From assembly GCA_028455995.1 (NCBI GenBank), contig JABELC010000002.1, positions 1,054,001 through 1,118,000 of the forward strand: a stretch of 64,000 bases of DNA. Reading direction: 5' to 3'. The DNA is from Scleromitrula shiraiana. Its lineage: Eukaryota; Ascomycota; Leotiomycetes; Helotiales; Sclerotiniaceae. Position 1 is the first letter of the stretch. Every line of letters begins with the position of its first letter. Below the pieces are notes generated by a model. That model worked only from the letters and a program-made list of their open reading frames with translations, did not search any database and was not told where the DNA came from. Below are positions 46,708 through 56,975 of the stretch, one piece after another. Position numbers and translations under genes: made by a program.

Positions 46708-49458
46708 TTATTTTGCGGGGGGTTGTGATGACGGAGGTTCTAGAGTATGAGTATGACCTTCTGCTCTTATAACCTTGCCTCCGTCTTCTTGACGACAGAT
46801 TACTGTGGAATCAACCCAGTGATCATCAAGTATCTCTGACATCGTGGCTCTCTTCTTGGGATCGAGCTCCAACATGCGTCCCATTATATGCCTGCTCTCT
46901 CTTGGCAAAAGGCGAAGTAATCGCCACGGACCTTTGATTACTTCCGGCTTGTCCTTGACAGTATCTGACTTTTTCTCAATTGCCTCGATAGTCGCAGCCG
47001 TGATGCAACCATTTTGCGGATGATAAATCGACGTCGCGTTAGTGGATTTGGCATCCGATCGTGAATTTGAAGGATCATCTTTTGCGGAAGATTTGTTGTC
47101 ACCGGCAGCATTCTTAGAAGCCAGCTCTCCATTCTTCATGTCTGTCTTCATATCTGCACCTGGCGATGGAGGAGAAGCAAACAGCTTGAAAGAGTTATCC
47201 GTTACTCTTGGCATCTTCCATGGGAAACGACGTAAGGACATGCAGCAGAAGATAATCGCGAGCGACCAAATATCAGCTGGTTGGGGGTCGTATTTCCGTT
47301 CATCGTAAACTTCGGGAGCGAGATATGGATCGGAACCAACAATACCTAGAGAGTTAGCAAAATACCGAAATAGATAAAGTAGGTTACTTACCACTTGCAA
47401 GTGTAATTCCACCTTCAAAAGGATACTTGAAAACACTTGCACTGCCAAAGTCGATGATTTTCATGATTCCATATTCGTTCACTACCACGTTATCAAGCTT
47501 CAGATCTCGATGCGCCAAACCCATGCTATGCAAGTATGTGACACCACTGAGAATCTGAAGAAAAGAGCAACTGATCTCCTCCCTAGACATCTTCCCAGTC
47601 ATGACGATTGCAAAAAGGTCGTAAGGCGCATACTCCATGACTTCATACCATTTGTTCTTTTCGTGCACAATGTCAAGTGTTTCAATGATATTACCATGAT
47701 GAAGAGTAGACCCAACACAAAACTCGGCGGTGACTTTCTTAGCATATTCCTTCTCAGATTCATAAGAATGTCTAGCCCGGAATTCTTTCACTGCAAAAGT
47801 CGTACCATCACTGCTTCGCTTCATCAAACGTACTGAACCACCAGCTCCAGCTCCCAAGACTTTTCCAAATTTTCCATACTTTGATGTAAGACCGTGATCA
47901 TCACCAAACGGAAGTTGTGATGGGGTCTTTTGATAAGGTGGTGTTTTGGTTCCAGAGCCGGACTTTGCTGAAGGTGTGGGTGAACCAGAACGCTTTCCTT
48001 TATGATGACCAATCTTTAGGAAACGTTTGAGTTCTGACATTGATCCGTGAGGCTTGTGAAGTGTTGATGAGCTATCATCGTGGAGATGGCCCAAGTGTTC
48101 CTTATGCCCAAATAAGCCAGTATGCCTCTTCTCAACACCTTGATTTGGCGATTTGACATCGGATGCGCTTCGGGATGATCTAGGTAGACTAGTAGTAGAT
48201 GAACTTGGTGATGAACGGTTTTTTGCACCCAAAGCAGTAAACTTGAATCTGGCTTCTATTCCATCTGCATTCTTTGGTTGCGGTAATCTCTTACTCGCTG
48301 CGTAAGGGTCATTTAGGTCACCAGCAGGTGTGAATGGCCTGCTATAAATGGATGTAGTATTGGAACGAATTGGACTAGCTTCACGAGATTGTTGCGCAGA
48401 TAAATCATTCGTAGGACCAATCGAAAAGGTGCCATGAGGTTTGTGGCCACTAGATTCAGTAGATTGACTTGCAGGTCTAGTCACCACCTGTCCTGACGAC
48501 CCTGGTCGAGACTCATCGGCATTTGTGGTTGATGGAGAGGATCCTGGTGGTGACATCTGAGGTGTGACTGCTGCTGCATCCTCTTCTGGTTCGACTTTTT
48601 GAAGAGGTGCACCTTTCGCTACATCATGTGGGGCATCGCGCGATCGCGTCGCCGCCGGTGTGATTGGTGGTGAATGCATAGATGATGGACGGGGACTTTG
48701 ATGGGGGGAAGGTCGACTAGTTGAAGTGTGAGTGTTGTGACGGCTTGCGTCTCGTGAGTTATCTTCTGTCGAAGGTACCTGTATCCTCAACCAGTTAGCT
48801 TCAAATCAATCCCAAGTGTCCAAAGAATGTGAGAGCGACAAGCCACTCAATGATGGGCCCTCCTTCCCATATTCACTTTCTAGAGATATTCGAGCTCCTA
48901 TAAAGTCATGGGCGTGACTCTCAAACAACTCATCGAATCGGCTCCCATGGCTCATTCATGGCTACATCTTGACTCATAATTGTACCAATGATATATCTCA
49001 CAGCAAACGCAACAGCAGGAGGGCTAAATAGATATGCAAGTAGAGATCAACGTACCCTAGATGCTGGTAGAGAAACAGGGTCAAATGCAAAATGGCTCAT
49101 TCGACGTTCCTGTAATTGTGATCCCTGAAGCGATTTAGATAACTGATCTATCTTTTCTTCCTTATTTAATGATTCGTATGTAGGTGGAGCATCATGTAAG
49201 TCTGCAAAGCCTTCCTTAGGCGTAATTTCTTCGTTGACTGCAGCAAACCGGACCTGAGGGGAACCTTCAGTAGGCGTCTTCTGTTCTGATTTGAGCGATG
49301 AACTAAGTTCAGGTCCTGTTGTATAAAACATATCAGCGATCACTTCTTACTTATGCAATGAGTTATAACTTGATTGAATGGTTAACCAAGAAAAGTAAAC
49401 GCTACAACTCACCAGTCGGACCTGTTCGAGATGACGATGAGCCTTGAGGTTCAGTCAT
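46708..49458 (-). CDS. HAL4/SAT4-type serine/threonine protein kinase
   Basis: Exons 49458-49413, 49315-49056, 48778-47392 and 47345-46708 give 776 aa. About 400 residues of Ser/Thr/Pro-rich, probably disordered sequence precede a kinase domain: glycine loop 'GAGAGGSV', lysine in 'FAVKEF', catalytic 'HRDLKLDN', 'DFGSA', and 'SDPYLAPE' in the activation segment. The C-terminal lobe ('WSLAIIF', 'RRFPWK') contains a fungal NPR/HAL-type insertion before 'LLPRESRHIMGRMLELDPKKR'. This fits the Hal4/Hal5 subfamily, which in yeast stabilises K+ transporters and nutrient permeases at the plasma membrane. The exact orthologue (HAL4, HRK1 or other) is not decided. The donor inside the activation segment is in frame. 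Confidence 0.9.
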
Positions 49459-50380
49459 GATGAAAGCAATGTATTATAGCAATATTGAGCAATTGCACTA
49501 GGGTCGAGGATAATCCTCCTGAGCCTGAAGGATGTGGTCAGGATGGATGTTGAGTCTTGGTTTTTGGAAGGAGAATTCGGAGGTTGAATGGTGGGGCTAT
49601 CCAATGTCTCTAGGTAGAGAGCAAACGGGGAAAAAGAAGCCGAGATAGATTCACGCCAATCGATATCAATAAAATTGGGGGGACCAAGTAAAAAGTAATA
49701 GGTTTCAAAAATCCAAAAATTGAATGAAATTGAATGAAGGAGTCCTCCAATTGATTTCTTTGAAGCTATTTTGGCATATAACTATTCGTAGAATTTTTTT
49801 GCCAACATACCCAGAGGCTAGATGTAGATGTATATGCAAATGCAAGTGCAAGTACAACCAGCTCTGGATATTTTTATTTTTATTTTTATTTTATTTTATT
49901 TTTATTTTTTATCTTTGGATGATGCCAATGGTAATACAGTCTCAGTCTTTGCCTCAATTAATAATGGAACCAACCAATTGACCTCGGGCTTAAAGGTAAA
50001 AGCATGGAAAAATGACGATGGAGAACCGGAGAAAAAGGGCGCTATTACCGGATCTTCGTCGGCTTTAATAAACCTTTGAGCGGAAATCTTACTTCTTTCT
50101 TCCTTTCCTTAGCAAAAACTTCCAAAGTCAAATGTAGTTCTCTTCCTGAGTAATAACTATAAAAATAATAATAAGTCGAGTTTGAAATAATTACTATGTA
50201 AGTGTATTAATCAATTAATTGATTAATTGATTAATTAATGATATAACAGTTATGTATGCGTAATAAATTAAAATAGATGAAATCTGAAAATGATGCGTAA
50301 AGATAATCGATATAATAATAACCTTGAAGTAACTCCAAAACTTCAATTCGTACTCTATAAGCGGAGAATTGATCATATTA

Positions 50381-50629
<249 letters not shown>

Positions 50630-50940
50630 CTTTGATCTTTTCTATTTAGGCCGGGATGACGGCGGTCAAGTTGTCAAGACTGATACATATAGTAATAATA
50701 ATAAAAAACAGGTTCTTTTTACTGCTCTAAGAGAGGGCCGCTTAAAGCAATTCTTTCGTAGAAACTTTTTCCCATCACATAATGCAAGATTCTATTTGTC
50801 TTTTATATTCAACATATTAATGAACAAATCAAATTCCAAATATTATGTAGTTACGTAGTCCGAGAATCCTACGGTAATAATAATATAATAATAAATAAGT
50901 TATTAGTATGGTAGGATAGAAAACGATCTTATCCATCAAC

Positions 50941-50980
50941 GTTTACAGGTTTACAGGTTTACAGGTTTACAGGTTTACAG
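50941..50980. repeat. (GTTTACAG)x5 tandem repeat
   Basis: Five perfect head-to-tail copies of an 8-bp unit. Confidence 0.98.
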
Positions 50981-51261
50981 TGATTACATCTCGCATCGTA
51001 TACGAGTGCGTATATGAAGATACCTAGAGCCCGATGGTTAACATGGTTAACATGGTTTCTTTCGTTCTTATGTGGATCATTGTCTGCTTTTGGTAGTATT
51101 TATGTTATGACCACCGCGGAATTGATTTTCCTATGTCGATCACACTTGTGATCATTTTATTGTGATCATTTTATGCTTGTGAATATTCTAGATTTATTCT
51201 AGAACAAACCTTAAGAACGATAGTTGGGTTCGCCCTGCGGAAAGTTGCCGAGCTTCTACAA

Positions 51262-51277
51262 GGGGGGGGGGGGGGGG
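51262..51277. repeat. G16 homopolymer
   Basis: Sixteen consecutive G. Length may be inaccurate if this was read by error-prone chemistry. Confidence 0.9.
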
Positions 51278-51781
51278 CCAGTTTTTATTACCCAGAACAC
51301 AGATTGATTGGAAGAAAATTGGTCCAACATGAATTTTTTGTATTGATGTAAAGATCGGACCTCACATTTGCAAATTTACGGTTCCCCGGAACAAAATTAT
51401 GGCCACCCATATATTTTGTACTCATTTATTTAGCTGACCATACAATTTTTCTTCTTCATCAGAACCTTAGAAACATGTGCACTACTGATAAGTATCTCTC
51501 TTAATGTTCGGAAGAATACATCCATCTTTTTTTTTTATGTAGATTGGTATCAACCGGTGCGGAGTGCCTAATTCATAACACCATTATTATGGTAAATTAT
51601 CATCCAAAGTTCAAGGACATTGAGGCATTTCCTCATCATGACAGTCTATCTTACAACATGTCAGGATCTTTCCCTATACCCCTTTCCACAGTATTTGTAT
51701 ATATCGATATCCCAACGCCGCCGCAATGGCTATAACATAAAAATCGCTCCAGCTTATTCACCACTGGTCAATCGATGACCC

Positions 51782-52347
51782 CTATGGAACGACTTGTACT
51801 CCAACAGTCTTTGCTTGTGCAATTATTGATTTGCAGAGCCCCTCCAACGATAAACCTGATAGTCGCAGTTCAGTCTGCTTGATCTTTGCGATTTCGTAAA
51901 CGTGCTTCAAACTAATTGTGCCGACAATCTCGTTTCCAGATTTGCCCTTCAACCTCCCCTTCTTTGGTTCCACTCCCGCTGCGCTCAAAAGTAGGTATGA
52001 TGTCGCGGGTGTGCGAAGGTCGAAATGAAATGATCGATCGGGACGTACTGTAACTCTCGCTGGGATTGGAGTTCCTGGAGTCATGTGCGCCGTTCTTGCG
52101 TTGAATTCCTGGTAAGATTCTTAGCAAAGCTATTTTACCATGAAAATATCCCATCCCGAGCAGAAAAGCTTCATTGCTGGTTCCTATTCACAACTGCCCC
52201 TCTTGAAGCTATGCGTACCTTGCAGAAATCCATTGACTTTACACCTTTACTACCCAGCGCAGGACCGACTGGGGGACTAGGACTAGCCTGTCCGGCCCCC
52301 ACAATGAGCTTGACGATTTGATCTGCTGCAGCGCGTGCCTTCGACAT
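51782..52347 (-). CDS. MRPL19: Mitochondrial large-subunit ribosomal protein uL11m
   Basis: Exons 52347-52219 and 52108-51782 give 151 aa. The protein binds the GTPase-associated centre of the large rRNA. It shows the L11 hallmarks: 'LIVGAGQASPSPPVGPALG', 'MDFCKEFNART', 'PGTPIPARVTVRPDRSF', 'KGRLKGKSGNEIVGTIS' and 'VYEIAKIKQTE...SLEGLCKSIIAQAKTVGVQV'. There is no long presequence, as is usual for fungal uL11m. Its divergent neighbour is the SVF1-like gene 462 bp away. Confidence 0.96.
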
Positions 52348-52809
52348 GTTGGTTGAATTCGAGTTGTTTACTTCTAGAATTTTGAAGTGGTTGATAATCT
52401 AGAAATTTCAAAACTAAGCTTTAGCCTTGTCAATAAGGTTACAATGCAGGCATATCAATTTCCGAGACCCACCAGGGGCATTGAATCCGAACTCCAGTCT
52501 TACTTTAAATTCCTGCAATGCGTGCAGAGCAAGACGTCATTCAAAATTGAAACCATTTCTTTAAATGATTCAAAGTCATGCGATACATAAAATCGCGTCA
52601 TCGTATGTACAGATAGTTCTTCATCGCAGGAATATCCTTCAAGAACAGAAAGGGGCTTAATAGAAAGCTAAAATGCGCATTCAGGCAAGAACGAAGCGAT
52701 GGAGGGGTCCTTTGGTCACAAAACCTACTTGAAGGGAACCATTTCCTGAACAACAAACAAACAAAATCAATTTCTCTAATTCAAGATTTAATAATTCAAA
52801 CCATTCAAG
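52348..52809. promoter_or_regulatory. Shared divergent promoter region MRPL19/SVF1-like
   Basis: 462 bp between two divergent start codons. No defined motif is called. Confidence 0.5.
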
Positions 52810-54067
52810 ATGATGAACTGGGCGAAAAAGACGATGGCAAATGTCGCTGGGACTGCTGAACCTATCTATGGACCTTCGGCCGTTGTACCAGTTGGAAAGC
52901 AAGCAGAAAAAACGCCTTATACCGAACTTACTAGAGACCATATGAAATGGGCTGTTATGGATTCAACTTGCGTCGAGACTCAAACTTTCTACATAATGGC
53001 GGATAATGGACATATTGCTATGGCTCAAGTCATCTATAGTAATGTTGTGTATGGATTTGCCTCCCCATCAACTATTAGATGCAAGAACTAATTATTTGCG
53101 AAGTGGTATTCGAACGACATGCCAGTTTAATACCAAGATAAACTATCCAAAGGGTAGCTCGAAACCATTATTATGGTCTACTGATCAACTTACCAATGTT
53201 GAGTTTAGTGACGATAAGACATGTTTCTATGCGGATGATTGTGCTGTTGATCTTTCTGCAGATGGGACAGAATATACTATCAAATCTATGACCAACGATG
53301 CATCCATAGTCAATCTTACCATAACTCGAGTTGCACCGGGCTTTCATATTGGTAATGATGGGAAAACATACTATGGCACAGACCCTGCAGCTCCTTGGGG
53401 TTCTATGAGGCATGGGTTCTGGCCAAGAAATGTCGCCAAAGGAACTATCACGACCAAAGACGGTTCTATAGATTTCACAGGAAAGGCATTGTTTATACAT
53501 GCATTGCAAGGGATGAAACCACACCACGCAGCTGCAAAATGGAATTTTGTAGATTACCAAGGTCCTGTATACTCTGCGATCATCATGGAATACACGACCC
53601 CTCCATCATACGGCTCTACTGTTGTCAGTGTCGGTGGCATAGTCAAGAATGGAGAAATCATTTGTGCCGGAGCAGGCAATACTGCTAAGCATACTAAAGT
53701 GAAGGACGACAAGGAAAATGATTGGCCTGCCCCAGAAGCTGTTAAATTCGATTGGGTTGGGAAAACAAAGGATGGCAAGACCGTGGCTGCTTCAATCGAG
53801 ACTGATTTGGAGGAGAGACTTGATAGAGTCGATGTTATGGCTGAGGTACCGGCATTCGTTAAGAAAATCGTGGCAGGAGCAGCAGGAACTAAACCATACA
53901 TTTACCAGGTTTGTCAAGGTATACTAGAGTCAGCAAGATACCTTATGCTAACAATTCTGTAGTACTGCCCTCGTACCAAGCCAACGACATTGAAGTTGAA
54001 GATTGGTGATCAAGAAATAAATGAAGAGGGTATTCTTTACACAGAAGCAACTTTTATCTCTGAATGA
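52810..54067 (+). CDS. SVF1: SVF1-like survival factor (ceramide-binding/lipocalin-like)
   Basis: Exons 52810-53048, 53104-53908 and 53963-54067 give 382 aa. Svf1 in yeast protects against oxidative and cold stress and is reported to move ceramides between ER and Golgi. The pattern is family-wide: N-terminal amphipathic 'MNWAKKTMANVAGTAEPIYG', then 'LKWAVMDSTC'-like, 'GSMRHGFWPRN', 'FIHALQGMKPHHAAAKWNF' and 'TTPPSYGSTVVSVGGI', ending 'GILYTEATFISE'. The first intron splices in the middle of a Val codon, restoring 'SNVVGIRTTCQF'. ATG codons at 52810 and 52813 are adjacent, and either could start. The lipocalin-like tandem beta-barrel fold is inferred from the family. Confidence 0.95.
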
Positions 54068-54453
54068 TTATAGAAACAGAACTACAAACATGGGCTTTGG
54101 AAATTGAGATGGTTTATTGTATATGAATTTGGATCTTTTTCTCGGTGGCGTTTAGTAAATGGAAATAACGCATTACGCTGTGGATGCTATGGCACAGGAT
54201 AGCGTTTTGGGGCTTAGTGCCCGCATATTAGGGTGTAATAAAGGCTTTCAATTAGGGCTTGAGAATCCGGGAGTTGAAAGTGAAACCACGCTAAGCTACT
54301 GCTGCCTAGTTTAGAAGCACTGGACCCCGCACTTCGGGCCGTACCTACATAGTATCACTAATAACAATACCGAACATTGAATTTTGATCCTTTCTTCAGC
54401 AACACTATCCCTCTCCCTCAACAACAACTTTGTACAATAGCCGCGCATTCATC
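54068..54453. other. Intergenic, H4-variant upstream region
   Basis: 386 bp between the SVF1-like 3' end and the H4 variant start. No other gene is seen. Confidence 0.5.
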
Positions 54454-55167
54454 ATGGCGGGATTCGGCAGCCTCGCATCGTCATCTCCGTTCACTAGGAA
54501 CGTTGGCAAATTTAAATCCATGTCGGGAAAGACCGTTGGTAGCAGCCATCCGCAAGGCAGAGGTAAAGGAGGGAAAGGCATGGGAGCAAAGTTAAAGAGA
54601 CATAGGTGAGCTATCTCTTATGATTTTTAATAGCTTGAACTCATCTGTTTGGAAGGCTTTCCACCTTTTGGATTGTTATTTTCTTCACAGATAGAATCTT
54701 GCAGAGTGAACGAATACTAATATAGTTTCTGATCTTAGAAAGATCTTGAGAGACAATATAATGGGTGTCTCCAAAGGTGACATACGGTAAAACCATCTAC
54801 TGATTTTTCTCGAATCAATTTAACGTACAAATAGCCGTATGGCTCGAAGAGGTGGTGTGAAGAGGATTTCCGGGATAATTTATGAAGATGTCAGAAATGC
54901 ACTCAAAGATCGTCTTGCATTGGTTTGTTCTTCTCCGTTTGACTACCCCGATCGACTTTTACTCACTACCTGCAGATTCTCCACGATGTTGTTGCAGTGG
55001 TTGACCATTCGAACAGAAAGACTGTTACTGTCAATGATGTGAGCCTTCATTCTGCCATTAAAATAGAATTCAATTGATTTTTGTACCTTTAGGTTATTTG
55101 GGCGTTGAGACGTCAAGGCCGACCCATTTATGGGTTTGAATACGATGAACAACAAAAGAAGAAGTGA
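54454..55167 (+). CDS. Divergent histone H4 variant with N-terminal extension
   Basis: Five exons: 54454-54605, 54739-54786, 54835-54922, 54976-55038 and 55093-55167; 141 aa. The histone fold reads 'KRHRKILRDNI', 'RRMARRGGVKRISGIIYED', 'EHSNRKTVTVNDVIWALRR' and 'QGRPIYGFEYDEQQKKK', against canonical H4 'RRLARRGGVKRISGLIYEE' and 'QGRTLYGFGG'. The helix 2 region 'VRNALKDRLALILHDVVAV' is heavily altered and the C-terminus is extended. The N-tail keeps 'GRGKGGKGMGAK'. The first ATG (54454, A at -3, G at +4) adds 22 residues; the ATG at 54520 gives a conventional tail. Canonical fungal H4 genes have fewer introns. It resembles the hH4v described in Neurospora; function unknown. Confidence 0.9.
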
Positions 55168-55539
55168 ACGACGATGTAATAACGACTAGTCCTTTCGATC
55201 TATGTATGCGTTCGTTTTCGCGTTATGATACCTCTTAGCATTTGTAGGGAATTGATAATTGGCGCATATGGGATTTGAGCACTCGCTCTTTGGGAGGATA
55301 CCAAATATCTTATTACTTTTCATGATTTCTTTACGGCCTCTCACAAAATTCTGTTACGTTAAATATTTGGTATTTGAGAAGGAGTGCTCCTGGATATACG
55401 TAATAACAATGTATAGACTTATTGCTATTCTTATGGATTGCTTGCAAACCTGTGGCAGGTCTGTGTCTTCATCTCTGCGTTTGATTCCATACTTCAGGAA
55501 GATTCCGAAGCCAAATTACATCACAGAATTAATACTCTA
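55168..55539. other. Convergent intergenic region
   Basis: Between the H4-variant 3' end and the PMP3-like 3' end. A 185-codon plus-strand frame starting at 55259 runs antisense into the PMP3-like gene and is rejected. Confidence 0.5.
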
Positions 55540-56148
55540 CTACATCATCGTTCTACTCCTCTTCACCCCTCTTCTCTGCCCAGCGTATGAGTTTGCCCTC
55601 TCGACACCCACATCACTATGCATTCTCTGTACCTCACGCCTTCTTTCTCTCTGTATATTACTCCGGGCCCTCTGCATTACACTGTCATTTCTACTCTTCC
55701 TTTTCCTCATACCCAATTTCTCCACATCCCTCCCCAACCTTTCATCCTCCTCTTTCTGCCACAACTCCTTCACATGTCTATTACTCGCACCCCCATTCCA
55801 CACCTGTTCACTATAGATGAATGTTTTTGGCCCCCCTGGATATTTGCCCTTGCGTATTTTTCCTTTCCGGTGGAAATATGTACAGGTTATGTAGTAGCCG
55901 TGTATATGACCGGGGAGGACTCCGAGGAGGAAAAAGAGGATGTTGAGGAGACAATCGGGTCCTACGCCTGCGACCTGGGGCGGGTTTGTTAGTGAGTTAG
56001 GAGCGTGGAGGGGGATGGGGGGATCATACTACCATTACTGATATGGGGGGACCTGGTTTGGAGATGTTAGCTTTGGCTCTCTTGGAATGATACTGATATA
56101 CTTACAGAATATGTTGATTATAAACAACAATAGTCTTTCTCGAATCAT
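55540..56148 (-). CDS. PMP3/SNA-family small membrane protein with charged C-terminal tail
   Basis: Three exons, 56148-56106, 56052-56033 (20 nt) and 55974-55540, give 165 aa. The joined protein reads 'FIINIFCPPISVMVAGVG-', then 'DCLLNILFFLLGVLPGHIHG'-like, which is the two-helix PMP3 pattern (I-x-PPx-V ... G ... LLNxLLxxLGxxPGxIHxxY). Family members such as yeast Pmp3 modulate plasma-membrane potential, and Sna proteins traffic to vacuoles. After the second helix a long Lys/Arg/Glu-rich tail ('KELWQKEEDERLGRDVEK') resembles the extended Sna3/4-like class. Frame is kept at both junctions. Support comes from family pattern; the 20-nt exon needs RNA confirmation. It is divergent from the SNF2 gene. 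Confidence 0.72.
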
Positions 56149-56975
56149 CTTCACATGAATAGGAGGCAATCAATTAGATATGTAAACTCAAGTATAAATT
56201 CTAGATATCACAAATAAACTCCCGAAGAAATCCAAACAATCGAAGATGCAATTTTCAATCAATATTATAATTTAATAGTATTACAAAAAAGATCTTCCAA
56301 AACCCCCACACCTTCTTCTTATCTCGTAGCTATTTACAATTCCTCTTTTCCTTTGGTGGCAAAGATATTAGCCAGGTTTACAGCGAGAGTGTTGGTGATG
56401 ACGCTCTTCTGCAGATTTGTGCAGGGGGTATCTACAAGCGAATAAGCTTCTGTTTGTTGGGGGCCATGTTGGATGTGATATGATGGTATTTGAGAAAATT
56501 GGATATGTTGTACTATTTGGGGATTTTCAGTATAAGTGTTGTTTCAACGGTAAAGAAACTAATGGTCTAAGGTTCCACGGATAGGTATCTGTGGATTGCG
56601 AGCTAAATTAAAGCGTACATACATAGTATAATGCCGCTAAAAGTATGGGGTGCTCTAAATTAGCCCTGGGGTGATGGTAACTAAAATAGACTTTAGTTCT
56701 AATGAAGAATCGAGATACTAGGTATCTCAACTTGTCAATAAATAGCAAGATAGTTGTTATATACAGAAAATCATCTGAATCTACAACTTATCAAACCTCA
56801 AAGCAAGTTGCCATACTCCAACGAAATGTTCGGAGATTTGTCTTGCGATCACGTTTTTACGTGCCGGTCCGCGCGCTAGCCCCGCAAAACCCCGCACATT
56901 TATCTCAAAATAATTCTTTACAAACGCGTCAACTGGTCAATCAACAATAACAACTTCGTACATGGTAAACCCATC
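56149..56975. promoter_or_regulatory. Divergent intergenic region PMP3-like/SNF2
   Basis: 827 bp between divergent starts, presumably holding both promoters. A frame at 56702-56950 has no domain and is not called. Confidence 0.45.

Noticed and set aside
51138..51175. Inverted repeat GATCACACTTGTGATC followed by a second TGTGATCATTTTAT
   Set aside because: Too short and isolated to be called a terminator or an element end.
55259..55816. 185-codon plus-strand frame, hydrophobic
   Set aside because: It is antisense to the better supported PMP3-like gene and shows no family pattern; hydrophobicity comes from T-rich DNA.
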